Below are positions 41,781 to 50,349 of a stretch of DNA of 64,000 nucleotides, piece by piece (position 1 is the first letter of the stretch; each line of letters starts with the position of its first letter). Both the position numbers and the translations under genes were made by a program. The stretch comes from UBA6985 sp946536225 (GTDB lineage Bacteria > Bacillota_I > Bacilli_A > RF39 > UBA660). The stretch spans positions 186,001 through 250,000 of the forward strand of contig CAMNEE010000001.1 of assembly GCA_946536225.1 (NCBI GenBank), in the 5' to 3' direction. Below the pieces are notes generated by a model. It saw nothing but the letters and a program-made list of their open reading frames with translations, was not told the DNA's origin and ran no database searches.

Positions 41781-42631
41781 TGAGTAAAGATATAATTAAA
41801 TTTATTAAGTTTTATTTATTATTCCTAATTTGGGTAATATCTGGAGATGTATTAAAAAGAGTTCTAGTATGGATTAATCTTGATACTAGTAATATTCATA
41901 ATCTAGCTATTGCCGAGTTCTTTCTTTCTTTATTAACTTTTGTAGTAGGATATTTAATTTACAAAAAAGAAATAAAGAAAGACTATAAAACTATAGAAAA
42001 GAAAAAGATATTTATAGAAGTATTAAGATTGTTAGTATGTGCTTATTTGGTTGAAATTATTAGTGGAATAGTAGTTATGTTTATATTCTCTATAATAGGT
42101 GTAGAATCTACAGGTTCTATTAATAATAATGTAGCAATCGAATTACTAAAAAGTGCACCTGTTCTAATTGGGGTTGGAACTGTGTTGTTAGCACCAGCTT
42201 ATGAAGAAATAATCATGAGATTAGGTCTAAATACATTATTTAAGAATAAAAAGGTATTTATTGCTGTAAGTGGAATTATCTTTGGAGTTATGCATGTTAT
42301 AAGTTTCAAAGTAGTAATTCTTACTTTACCTATCTTAGGTATTTTAATTGATAGAATATCTATGAGTAAGAAAAATAATAAATTACTTTTAAATATAACA
42401 TGCGTAACTACGTATTTGTTTATTATGTTTATAATAATTGCTTTAATATCAGGAGGAATAAATAAGGCTCTTATTGCTCTTAATTTAAAGAATTTTATAT
42501 ATGTTATTGAATATGGTGCTGTTGGAATATATTTTGCATATGTATATGATAAGTATAAAAACATTTTTTATACTATATTACCTCATGCATTAATTAATTT
42601 CGTGGCAACTATAATTTTGAGTTTTAGATAA
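41780..42631 (+). CDS. CPBP family intramembrane protease
   Basis: 283 residues, polytopic. Motif 1 APAYEEIIMRLGL, motif 2 FGVMHV, final PHALINF, the glutamate and histidine residues of CPBP (Rce1-like) proteases. Some family members process peptide pheromones or bacteriocins or confer immunity to them; no such peptide gene is visible next to it. Translation coupled to the preceding gene. Confidence 0.8.
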   Translation: MSKDIIKFIKFYLLFLIWVISGDVLKRVLVWINLDTSNIHNLAIAEFFLSLLTFVVGYLIYKKEIKKDYKTIEKKKIFIEVLRLLVCAYLVEIISGIVVMFIFSIIGVESTGSINNNVAIELLKSAPVLIGVGTVLLAPAYEEIIMRLGLNTLFKNKKVFIAVSGIIFGVMHVISFKVVILTLPILGILIDRISMSKKNNKLLLNITCVTTYLFIMFIIIALISGGINKALIALNLKNFIYVIEYGAVGIYFAYVYDKYKNIFYTILPHALINFVATIILSFR

Positions 42632-42668
42632 TTGTGTATTATAATATATCGCAAAGAAGTGTGATGAT

Positions 42669-43136
42669 ATGAATTATAGTGACTTAATCTATATAATTTC
42701 TATTATTTTACTTATTATTGTTGCGATATATTTGTTAACACGTGTGAGCGTTAAGGAGAAGTATATGGATACAATAAATAAAGCTAATAAAGACATGTCT
42801 GATTTAGAAAAAATAACTAGTAGAATTGAAGAAGAATATAAACCTATTAATGTAGAACTTACTAGTTATGAACAAGAACAAGAAGACAATGCAATTATCT
42901 CTTATGATGAGTTATTATCTAATAGAGATAAAAATAACAACAGTGGTTTTAGTTATGATTCAGAATATAAACCTGATAATGATTTATCAGTTAAAAAAAT
43001 TGATTTAGATAATAATACTTCTTCAAAAGAAAAAGAAGAAATACCTGAAGAAAGAGTAAAGGTAAAATTATTTAATTACGAAAAGGAAGAGGCATTCTTA
43101 AAGACTTTAAAACAACTTCAAAGTGAATTATCATGA
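42669..43136 (+). CDS. Single-span membrane protein with acidic cytoplasmic region
   Basis: 155 residues. One N-terminal helix (about 6-24), then a hydrophilic Glu/Asp/Asn/Ser-rich region that ends in a predicted helix (EEAFLKTLKQLQSEL). Ends in TGA, which overlaps the next gene by four bases (ATGA). The promoter carries TATAATATATCGCAA (42640-42654), also found in front of the SpaA-type gene. Function unknown. Confidence 0.6.
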   Translation: MNYSDLIYIISIILLIIVAIYLLTRVSVKEKYMDTINKANKDMSDLEKITSRIEEEYKPINVELTSYEQEQEDNAIISYDELLSNRDKNNNSGFSYDSEYKPDNDLSVKKIDLDNNTSSKEKEEIPEERVKVKLFNYEKEEAFLKTLKQLQSELS

Positions 43137-43507
43137 AGAAGAATAAACTTGTAATAAACATTCTTTTATATTTTATTGTTGAATTCTTGTTTATTACATT
43201 ATTTTATACTTTATTTTTTGAATCCAAGATTGTAAGCATTATTTTATTTATAATTAATATAATATATACTTGGGTTTTAATTAAAAGTATAGAAAAAAAG
43301 TATTACTCTAAGTATGATAAATTTTCATCTATGTTATATAATATATGTCCTTTAATAGGAGTTGTAATATTATATTTATTAGATAAGTATATATTTAGAA
43401 GTGATCTTAGTTTAATGTTTTTATTCTTTGTATATATATTTTTGGGTGAGTATATTTTAAATGTAATATATATTTTATCTAAAAGATTATTTAAAAAGTA
43501 TAAGTAA
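43133..43507 (+). CDS. Small four-helix membrane protein, unknown
   Basis: 124 residues with about four membrane helices and basic ends (MKKNK..., ...KRLFKKYK). It overlaps the preceding gene by ATGA, so the two are coupled and may form a complex. No family recognised. Its last codons form the left arm of the terminator. Confidence 0.6.
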   Translation: MKKNKLVINILLYFIVEFLFITLFYTLFFESKIVSIILFIINIIYTWVLIKSIEKKYYSKYDKFSSMLYNICPLIGVVILYLLDKYIFRSDLSLMFLFFVYIFLGEYILNVIYILSKRLFKKYK

Positions 43508-43520
43508 TTATACTTTTTTT
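43493..43520 (+). terminator. Terminator overlapping a stop codon
   Basis: AAAAGTATAA (ending 43503) pairs with TTATACTTTT (from 43508), then T residues; the stop codon is in the loop. Confidence 0.85.
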
Positions 43521-43534
43521 GTGTTTTTAAATAG

Positions 43535-43543
43535 TGTTATAAT
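43535..43543 (+). promoter_or_regulatory. Extended -10 promoter TGTTATAAT
   Basis: TGT plus TATAAT (43538-43543), close behind the terminator, driving the GtrA-like gene. Confidence 0.65.
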
Positions 43544-43599
43544 TGTGTCAGTGGGATATATGAGTTTAAGTACCCTAAAAAAAGATAAGAGGTAAAAAT

Positions 43600-44010
43600 A
43601 TGAAAGTTGATGAAATAATTAGAACGGCAAAATTTACTATTTTTTCTATATCGGCAGGTGTAATTGAAATAGTTTTATTTGAACTATTTGATAAGTATAC
43701 TTCCTTGAGTTATTGGCCATGTTATTTAATTGCTTTAATTGCATCTGTTATATGGAATTTTACTTTAAATAGAAATTATACTTTTAAATCTGCATCTAAT
43801 GTGCCTGTTGCAATGTTTAAAGTATTTTGTTTTTATGCAGTATTTACTCCTGTTTCAACTATACTTGGTAATTATTTAGCTGAAGATCTTGGTTGGGATG
43901 GAACAATTGTTACACTTATTAATATGTTATGTAATTTTGTTTTAGAGTATTTATATGATAGATTCTATGTATTTAAAGATTCTATTGATTCAAAAGAACA
44001 TAAGAAGTAA
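43600..44010 (+). CDS. GtrA family membrane protein
   Basis: 136 residues with four helices. KFTIFSISAGVIEIVLFEL, then NFTLNRNYTFKS and EYLYDRFYVFKD are the GtrA signature (N-x-x-x-N/D-R-x-x-x-F in both halves). GtrA-like proteins help move lipid-linked sugars across the membrane or act with glycosyltransferases; no glycosyltransferase is adjacent. Ribosome binding site AAGAGG. Confidence 0.85.
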   Translation: MKVDEIIRTAKFTIFSISAGVIEIVLFELFDKYTSLSYWPCYLIALIASVIWNFTLNRNYTFKSASNVPVAMFKVFCFYAVFTPVSTILGNYLAEDLGWDGTIVTLINMLCNFVLEYLYDRFYVFKDSIDSKEHKK

Positions 44011-44037
44011 AAGATAACTTGGTGTTATCTTTTTTTT
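44009..44037 (+). terminator. Terminator after the GtrA gene
   Basis: AAAGATAAC (44010-44018), TTGGT, GTTATCTTT (44024-44032), then T residues. Confidence 0.85.
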
Positions 44038-44072
44038 GTGTTAAAATACACTTGTTTGAAAGGAGTACAATC

Positions 44073-45332
44073 ATGAAATTTTGTATTAAAACACTAGGAT
44101 GCAAGGTTAATGCTTATGAGTCTGAGTGTATAGAAGAAGAATTTAAGAATAATGGTTATACTGTAACTGATGAGACACAAGATGCTGATGTAATAGTAGT
44201 TAATACTTGTACTGTTACTAATCAAGCTGATGCTAAAAGTAGAAAGATTATTCGCGGGGCAAGAAAAAATGAAAATGCTTGTTTAGTTGTATGTGGTTGT
44301 TCTTCTCAACAACATAAAGATTCTTTATTTGAACTTGGTGTTGATATATTACTTGGAACAACTGGTAAAACTAAAATATATAATCTAGTAAATGAATGGC
44401 TAGAAAATAAAGAGAAAATATCTTTATTTGATGATGTAAGACATGTTGATTTTGAAAAGACTAATATAAATGATATGGATGGTAAAACAAGAGCTTTTGT
44501 TAAGATACAAGATGGATGTAATAACTTCTGTTCATATTGTATTATTCCTTTAGTAAGAGGAAGAGTTAGAAGTAAAGACTTAAAAGATGCTGTTGCAGAA
44601 ATAAATAATCTTGCTAATAATGGTTATAAAGAAGTTGTTTTAACTGGAATTCATACAGGTGCTTATGGTGAAGGTGAAGACTATGATTTAGTTGATTTAA
44701 TAAGAGAAATATCTAAGAATGATAACTTACTTAGAATTAGAATTTCTTCTATTGAAATAACTCAATTAAATGATAAGTTCATGGAAGAGTTTAAGAAAAA
44801 TAAAAAGATATGTTCTCATATACATGTTCCTGTTCAATGTCCAAATGATGAGATATTAAAAGCAATGAATAGAAAATATACTTTAAATGAGTATAAGAAT
44901 AAGATAAATGAACTAAGAGAAGCAAGAGAAGATGTAAATATAACTACTGACTTAATAGTAGGTTTTCCTGGAGAAACTGATGATATATTTGAATCTATGT
45001 TAGATGAATGTGTTAATATTGGTTTTTCTAAGATTCATACTTTCCCTTATTCTTTAAGAAAGGGAACTAAAGCATCTTTAATGAAACAAGTAAAAGACTC
45101 AGATAAGACTGATAGAACTGATAAGATGTTAAGATTATCTGATCAATTAGAAAGTAATTATTATAAAAAATACTTAGGCAAAACTGTTAATGTTTTAGTA
45201 GAAAAAAATAATAGTGGTTTTACTAGTAATTATATAAAAGTTCATTTTGATAAAGATATAGAAGAAGGAAAATTAGTGGATGTAAAAATAACTAAAGTAG
45301 ACGGTATAAATGTCTATGGAGAAGTTATTTAA
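44073..45332 (+). CDS. mtaB: tRNA (t6A37) methylthiotransferase MtaB
   Basis: 419 residues from ATG 44073 (AAAGGAG upstream). N-terminal UPF0004 domain (KTLGCKVNAYESE, NTCTVTNQAD, VVCGCSSQ: three cluster Cys), radical SAM domain with GCNNFCSYCIIPLVRG (CxxxCxxC), and a C-terminal TRAM domain (about 360-419). It adds a methylthio group to t6A at position 37 of tRNAs that read ANN codons. CKVNAYESE is the MtaB rather than MiaB form. Confidence 0.93.
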   Translation: MKFCIKTLGCKVNAYESECIEEEFKNNGYTVTDETQDADVIVVNTCTVTNQADAKSRKIIRGARKNENACLVVCGCSSQQHKDSLFELGVDILLGTTGKTKIYNLVNEWLENKEKISLFDDVRHVDFEKTNINDMDGKTRAFVKIQDGCNNFCSYCIIPLVRGRVRSKDLKDAVAEINNLANNGYKEVVLTGIHTGAYGEGEDYDLVDLIREISKNDNLLRIRISSIEITQLNDKFMEEFKKNKKICSHIHVPVQCPNDEILKAMNRKYTLNEYKNKINELREAREDVNITTDLIVGFPGETDDIFESMLDECVNIGFSKIHTFPYSLRKGTKASLMKQVKDSDKTDRTDKMLRLSDQLESNYYKKYLGKTVNVLVEKNNSGFTSNYIKVHFDKDIEEGKLVDVKITKVDGINVYGEVI

Positions 45333-45335
45333 TGT

Positions 45336-45372
45336 AAAAAAGAATAAAACTAAATATTATTTATTCTTTTTT
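45336..45372 (+). terminator. Terminator after mtaB
   Basis: AAAGAATAAA (ending 45348) pairs with TTTATTCTTT (from 45360), followed by T residues and then TGTATAAT. Confidence 0.8.
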
Positions 45373-45399
45373 AATGTATAATTATAGTAGGTGAATATA

Positions 45400-46149
45400 A
45401 TGAGTAATAATGATAAAATACAATTTACTCCAATTGGTGAGATGAAACCATTAAGAAGAAATAGAGATTTAGATACTAGAGAATATAGAAGAACTGAAGT
45501 ATATAACCATGGTAAAAAACGTGGTACTACAAGATGGAATCCTAAAGTAGTTGTTCCTCTTTTACTTGCTGGTGGTATTGCATTATCGGTTGCTGGTGTT
45601 AAACTTGCAAATACTGATACAGTAGAACAAACTGCATATGTACAAGTAGAACCAATGAATGTAGATAGTTCATTTGAAAATGTACAAGCAGAAGCAAGAT
45701 ATAATGTAGATTATCTAGTTAAATCCGGAGATACTTTAGATGGTATTATCTATAGATATGCTAAAGATTCTAATGAGATGAATGACATTAAAAGAGATGT
45801 TTGTTTCTATAATAATATTGAATCTACAGGTATGTTACATGTTGGAGACAAGATTGTTTTATTTAGAGTTCCTGAATCAATGGTAGATGAACTTAATACT
45901 GCTTATAATGAAGACTTTTTAGAAGATGAATTAAGTGTTGATTTAAATCAAGCAGTAGAAACTTTAAATAATCAAGTTGGTACTATTGTAGGTGGAAGTT
46001 TACTTGATACAGTTAATAAAGAACTTGCTGTTTATAATTCAACAACTATACCATCTGTAAGAAACCGTTTGGCATCTAAAATGAGAATGCAAATATCTGA
46101 TATACAACAATATGAGTTAAATCAAGAAAGTGAAGTAAAGACAAGATAA
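45400..46149 (+). CDS. Membrane-anchored LysM-domain protein
   Basis: 249 residues from ATG 45400 (AGGTGAATATA upstream). A basic cytoplasmic segment of about 52 residues, one membrane helix (about 53-70: VVVPLLLAGGIALSVAGVKL), then an extracellular LysM motif (YNVDYLVKSGDTLDGIIYRYA...GDKIVL, about 105-158) and a helical C-terminus. LysM binds GlcNAc polymers such as peptidoglycan. It is in an operon with the small exported protein that follows by one base. Confidence 0.8.
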   Translation: MSNNDKIQFTPIGEMKPLRRNRDLDTREYRRTEVYNHGKKRGTTRWNPKVVVPLLLAGGIALSVAGVKLANTDTVEQTAYVQVEPMNVDSSFENVQAEARYNVDYLVKSGDTLDGIIYRYAKDSNEMNDIKRDVCFYNNIESTGMLHVGDKIVLFRVPESMVDELNTAYNEDFLEDELSVDLNQAVETLNNQVGTIVGGSLLDTVNKELAVYNSTTIPSVRNRLASKMRMQISDIQQYELNQESEVKTR

Positions 46150-46150
46150 C

Positions 46151-46612
46151 ATGGAAATTAATAAATATATAAAAGGAAAAATTATATATTTTGCTTTTAC
46201 TTTTTTACTAATAGTTATAGTAGGTATAACTTCATCATATGCTTTTTCTAGTAATGTAGATTATAAAAAATATACTAATTATTTAGAAACAACATTTGTT
46301 GAAAAAAAAGTATCTCCAATCAGTAGAGAAAGTGTTATAACTATTAAAAATATTGGAGATGAAAGAAGAGAATTTAGTCTTTATGCTAAAGCTCTTGATA
46401 AAGAGAATGCAATAGAAGCAAATAAAATTTATTATTCTATTAATTCAGGTTATGATTCTTTATTATCAAATAGTACTAATAATATTATTTATAAAGGGTA
46501 TTTAGAAGCTGACGAAGAAATAGATTTAAATGTTAATCTATGGCTTGATATAAAGAAACTTGATAATAATGATGAAGGAAAGAATATAGCTATAGATTTT
46601 GATGTACAATAA
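46151..46612 (+). CDS. Small exported beta-rich protein (TasA/camelysin-like?)
   Basis: 153 residues. N-terminal signal or anchor helix (about 11-32, ending TSSYAFS), then a domain with VSPISRESVITIKNIGDERREFSLYAKAL and YLEADEEIDLNVNLWLDIKKLDNND, the pattern of a short immunoglobulin-like or TasA/CalY-like beta sandwich. The family call is tentative. Co-transcribed with the LysM protein. The protein at 48213-48779 has a comparable layout. Confidence 0.5.
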   Translation: MEINKYIKGKIIYFAFTFLLIVIVGITSSYAFSSNVDYKKYTNYLETTFVEKKVSPISRESVITIKNIGDERREFSLYAKALDKENAIEANKIYYSINSGYDSLLSNSTNNIIYKGYLEADEEIDLNVNLWLDIKKLDNNDEGKNIAIDFDVQ

Positions 46613-46637
46613 AAAAAGCAGAGTAATCTGCTTTTTT
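46612..46637. terminator. Bidirectional terminator
   Basis: AAAAAAGCAGA (46612-46622), GTAA, TCTGCTTTTTT (46627-46637). Confidence 0.88.
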
Positions 46638-47187
46638 ATATTTCTCTCATTTTTTCTTTATCTTTATAAGGATTCTTAGGATCTATTCTATCAGTAAATA
46701 GAATTCCATTTAAGTGATCCATTTCATGTTGGAAAGCAATTGAGATATCTTCTCTTACACGTATTGTATATTCGTCTCCATTTTCATCATAAGCTCTGAA
46801 TGTTGCTCTTGCGTATCTAGGAACGATTCCTTCAACAGGTCTATTAATTGAAAGACATCCTTCTCCTTCACCAACATATATTCTTTCTTCTGAATGACTA
46901 ATCATTTCAGGATTTATTACTACATATCTACCAAATGTACCATCACCATAATCTTCAGAAACAACGAATATTCTTTTCATTATTCCTATTTGGCAGAATG
47001 ATAATCCCATTCCTGGTCTTAAGTTATATTCTTCAGCTATCTTTTCATCTTGAGATAGTTCTAGGTAAACAAGAGCATCCTCAATTTGTTTTTTTAGTTC
47101 ATCTGATAACGGAAAAGTAACTTTTTCACTTGGCATATGAAGTCTTTTATCTGATTCATCTAGAATATTAATTTTAGGTATTTTCAT
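46636..47187 (-). CDS. def: Peptide deformylase
   Basis: 183 residues. It removes the formyl group from nascent proteins. Motif 2 EGCLSI and motif 3 QHEMDHLNG (HExxH) give the metal ligands Cys and two His. Motif 1 reads GMGLSFCQIG where most deformylases have G-x-G-L/I-A-A-x-Q-x-G, so the two Ala are Ser and Phe and an extra Cys is present. Promoter TGCTATAAT on the minus strand and ribosome binding site AAAGGGGTG. Confidence 0.92.
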   Translation of the reverse strand: MKIPKINILDESDKRLHMPSEKVTFPLSDELKKQIEDALVYLELSQDEKIAEEYNLRPGMGLSFCQIGIMKRIFVVSEDYGDGTFGRYVVINPEMISHSEERIYVGEGEGCLSINRPVEGIVPRYARATFRAYDENGDEYTIRVREDISIAFQHEMDHLNGILFTDRIDPKNPYKDKEKMREI

Positions 47188-47276
47188 ATGTTCACCCCTT
47201 TGACTTGTGATATTATAGCAAAAAGTAAGGAAAAAATAAAGTTTTTGAGGTATAATACCAAAAAGAAGTGATTTGT

Positions 47277-48137
47277 ATGATTATTTGTGTTGTTGGTCCA
47301 ACTGGTGTTGGAAAAACTAAAATGAGTGTAGAACTTGCTAAAAAGTATGATGCAGTTATATTAAACTGTGATTCTATGCAAGTATATAAAGAGTTAAATA
47401 TTGGTACAGCTAAAGTTACTGAAGAAGAAAAATGTGGTGTTCCTCATTATTTATTTGATATTGTAGAACCTACTGAAATGTATACTGTATTTGATTATCA
47501 AAGAGACTTAAGAGAAAAGTTAGAAGAGTTTAAAGATAAAAATGTAGTTATTGTAGGTGGAACAGGACTTTATTTAAAAGCTGGTTTATTTAATTACGAA
47601 TTTGATCAAGAAAGTGAAGAAGATAATAATTCATATGATGATTTAACTAATGAAGAAATATATGAGTTATTAAAGAAGAAAGATCCAGGAACTGATATAC
47701 ATGTTAATAATAGAAAAAGAATGATTAGAGCATTAAATAGAGGAGTAGAAAAAACTCATAAAGATGAAATGCTATATGATGCTTATATAATTGGCCTTAC
47801 TACTACAAGAGAAAAACTATATGATAGAATTAATAAGCGTGTTGATATTATGGTTCAAGATGGACTAATTGAAGAAGTGAAAGCTTTATATGATAAAGGT
47901 ATTAGAAGTAAAGCAATCATGACAGGAATTGGTTATAAAGAACTATATGATTATTTCGATGGTAATATTTCTTTAGAAGAAGCATTAGAACTAATAAAAC
48001 AAAGAAGTAGAAGATATGCTAAGAGACAATATACTTGGTTTAATAATCAAATGAATGTTAATTGGTTCCAAGTAGATTTTGACAACTTTAATAATACTAT
48101 TGAAGAAGTAGAGGAATTTATTGAAAAGAGAAGATAA
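47277..48137 (+). CDS. miaA: tRNA dimethylallyltransferase MiaA
   Basis: 286 residues from ATG 47277. It adds a dimethylallyl group to A37 of tRNAs reading UNN codons. P-loop GPTGVGKT near the N-terminus, NCDSMQVYKELNIGTAK, HYLFDIVEP, IVGGTGLYLKA and TGIGYKELYDY are the family blocks. The insert domain between is somewhat short. Divergent from def; TATAAT at 47251-47256. Confidence 0.95.
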   Translation: MIICVVGPTGVGKTKMSVELAKKYDAVILNCDSMQVYKELNIGTAKVTEEEKCGVPHYLFDIVEPTEMYTVFDYQRDLREKLEEFKDKNVVIVGGTGLYLKAGLFNYEFDQESEEDNNSYDDLTNEEIYELLKKKDPGTDIHVNNRKRMIRALNRGVEKTHKDEMLYDAYIIGLTTTREKLYDRINKRVDIMVQDGLIEEVKALYDKGIRSKAIMTGIGYKELYDYFDGNISLEEALELIKQRSRRYAKRQYTWFNNQMNVNWFQVDFDNFNNTIEEVEEFIEKRR

Positions 48138-48153
48138 TTAATCTTCTCTTTTT
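48124..48153 (+). terminator. Terminator overlapping the miaA stop
   Basis: AAAAGAGAAGAT (48124-48135) pairs with ATCTTCTCTTTT (48141-48152), then T. The stop TAA is at 48135-48137. Confidence 0.88.
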
Positions 48154-48212
48154 GTTTACTAAATATTGATTTTTTATTATAATTACATTAGTAGAAGATA
48201 TAGGTGATTTTA

Positions 48213-48779
48213 ATGAAAAATATTAAAGTTTTAAGTATGATTTCTTGTGTTGCAATTATATTATTAACTGTTGCAATAATAACTTTAAATTCTACTTTTT
48301 CATTACCTGAAAATGATAATTTTAAAGTAGTATTAAATACTGATGAAGAAAGAGTATTTATAGATGGAACAAGAATAGACTTTTTTCATACTTTAAAAAT
48401 AGATGAAAAGTATAGCTTTACTATTGATGTTACTAATAAAGGTAATATTGATACTGAAATATTTAAAGCTATTAAATCAAACCTTTCTGATTATGTAATA
48501 GGTACGTCTGAAAAAACTAATAATACATATAGATTAAGTGATTATATTACTTTTAATGTATATTATGAAAGTGATAATGAAGAAAATGGTATTCACAAAA
48601 ATGATAGATTAAATACATATGATTATTTAAAAAAGGGTACTACTAATAAAATAAAAGTAGATCTAGAAATGAAAAGAGAAGATGTTACTCAAGATGAGGT
48701 TAGAGTATTAAGAGATACATTTAAAAAAGAGAGTATAGATTTTAGTTTATATTTACAATTAGTATTTACTGAATTATAG
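48213..48779 (+). CDS. Exported TasA/camelysin-like protein (tentative)
   Basis: 188 residues from ATG 48213 (AGGTGAT upstream). Signal peptide-like helix (about 8-27, STFSLPENDNF follows) and a beta-rich domain: VFIDGTRIDFFHTLKIDEKYSFTI, DVTNKGNIDTEIF, then YITFNVYYESDNE. The 'NKGNIDTEIFKAI' segment recalls the tonic strand region of TasA/CalY fibre proteins. First gene of a four-gene operon with the DUF5305-like protein, a NUDIX protein and an Ig-like protein. No SipW signal peptidase is present in the window. Confidence 0.45.
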   Translation: MKNIKVLSMISCVAIILLTVAIITLNSTFSLPENDNFKVVLNTDEERVFIDGTRIDFFHTLKIDEKYSFTIDVTNKGNIDTEIFKAIKSNLSDYVIGTSEKTNNTYRLSDYITFNVYYESDNEENGIHKNDRLNTYDYLKKGTTNKIKVDLEMKREDVTQDEVRVLRDTFKKESIDFSLYLQLVFTEL

Positions 48780-48800
48780 AATCAAAGGGTTGAGTGTGAT

Positions 48801-49829
48801 ATGAAAAGAGAAAGAAAGATTATCTATGGAGTTATCCTAGGTGTAATAAGTGTACTTCTTTTATTAACAGTATATTTATTAATTTATTTTTGGAATATGA
48901 GAGATATATCCATTAATAAAGAGTTTATTAGTGTTAAAGAAGATAGTTATATTGATTACACAATTAAATTAAAAGATAATGATTATATAACTGATTCATC
49001 TAAAGTAACTAGTTATGTTACTGATATGATTGATTATATTAATATATATTATGACTATAAGACAAACTTCAGTGATAAAGTAAGTGGTAAAACACTTGTA
49101 AGTGTAAGTGGTGTATTAGTAGGTAATTCTAAGGATGATAATTCTACTGTACTATATAATGAATTTTTAAAACCTGAAGATGTAAGTTATAAAGTAGAAG
49201 GTGGTTTAATATCACTTGGTGACTCTTATAAATTGGATTTTAATAATGTTAATAAAACATTTGAAAGTTTTAAAGAAATAAACAAAAAAGATTTAGATGG
49301 TTATATTAAATATGATGTAACTATTACTTATGAAGTTTATAGTGAACTTGTTAAACAAATGGTTACTAAGAAAACTAAATTAACTTTAACTATGCCTTTA
49401 GGTGGAACTACTAAGATTGTTGCAACTGATGATACTAAGGGTTCTGAAGAAGTAATATTTGCTAAGATGACTGATAAACAAAGACCTTTATATTTAGCTA
49501 TTTGTTTAGAGTTATTTGGAGCAGCAGTTCTATTTGTTATTTTACTAATAATGATTATTAATCAAATGAAGAAAACTGTAAGTCGTTATGAAAAAGAATT
49601 AGATAAATTATTAAATAAATATAGTAGAAGAATAGTTACTTTAAAAAGAGTACCTGATTTATCTAATAAGACTGTAGTTTTAGTTAAAAACTTTGAAGAT
49701 TTAAACAATGTTTCGAAGATAAAGAATATTAACTTTGTGGAAGTGATTGAAAATAAACTTTCTATATTCTTCATTAATGATAATGATATAACATACGTAT
49801 ATAATTTTGACTCGAGGAAGGTGAGATAA
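48801..49829 (+). CDS. DUF5305-like two-helix membrane protein
   Basis: 342 residues. N-terminal helix (about 8-31), an extracellular domain of about 190 residues, a second helix (about 228-250) and a cytoplasmic C-terminus of about 90 residues. I recall DUF5305 proteins with this layout (extracellular domain between two helices, beside TasA-like exported proteins), so the call rests on layout and context. Its stop overlaps the NUDIX gene (TAATG). Confidence 0.5.
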   Translation: MKRERKIIYGVILGVISVLLLLTVYLLIYFWNMRDISINKEFISVKEDSYIDYTIKLKDNDYITDSSKVTSYVTDMIDYINIYYDYKTNFSDKVSGKTLVSVSGVLVGNSKDDNSTVLYNEFLKPEDVSYKVEGGLISLGDSYKLDFNNVNKTFESFKEINKKDLDGYIKYDVTITYEVYSELVKQMVTKKTKLTLTMPLGGTTKIVATDDTKGSEEVIFAKMTDKQRPLYLAICLELFGAAVLFVILLIMIINQMKKTVSRYEKELDKLLNKYSRRIVTLKRVPDLSNKTVVLVKNFEDLNNVSKIKNINFVEVIENKLSIFFINDNDITYVYNFDSRKVR

Positions 49830-50347
49830 TGAAAGATATAATTTTTCGTGATGAGGTAAAAGATTTTGATGAACTAATTAATAAACTATCAACTATGGAA
49901 AATCTTCCAAGTTTAAACGAAGTTAAAGTTGGAGTTATATGTTTCATATTTGATAAAGAAGGAAATGTTGTTATGAATAGAAGAGGACCTGGTGCTAGAG
50001 ATGATGTTGGAAAACTTCAAGCATTAGGTGGTTCTGTTAATGATAAGGATCTTAACTTTAGAGATTCAATGAAAAGAGAATTAAAAGAAGAAGCTGGAGT
50101 AGATGATGTTAATATTACTAACTTTGTTGGTGCTATTATAGATTCTAAATATGATAGAAATTCTAATAAGATGATTGATTGGATAATACTTTGCTATAAA
50201 GGTATTGTTGGTAATCAAGAACTAGTTAATATGGAACCAGAAAGATGTATTGGTTTTGAACGTATTAATCCAGATAAAGTAGATTACTCTGATATGGGAG
50301 ACACTGCTGCTAGTTTCCTAGATGATATTCTTAAAAATGGTATTTAA
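49829..50347 (+). CDS. NUDIX hydrolase
   Basis: 172 residues. An N-terminal segment of about 30 residues, then VGVICFIFDKEGNVVMNRRG and the Nudix box GGSVNDKDLNF...RELKEEAGV. The R-E-x-x-E-E-x-G part is intact, but the first Glu (GX5E) is not visible. Substrate unknown. Coupled to the DUF5305-like gene by a TAATG overlap; the ribosome binding site GGAAGGTGAG is in that gene. Confidence 0.82.
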   Translation: MKDIIFRDEVKDFDELINKLSTMENLPSLNEVKVGVICFIFDKEGNVVMNRRGPGARDDVGKLQALGGSVNDKDLNFRDSMKRELKEEAGVDDVNITNFVGAIIDSKYDRNSNKMIDWIILCYKGIVGNQELVNMEPERCIGFERINPDKVDYSDMGDTAASFLDDILKNGI

Positions 50348-50349
50348 AA

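Noticed and set aside
15284..43136. Genetic code 4 (TGA as Trp), as in mollicutes
   Set aside because: TGA ends the CPBP gene at 15284-15286 and the membrane-protein gene at 43134-43136, and TGG is used for Trp throughout.
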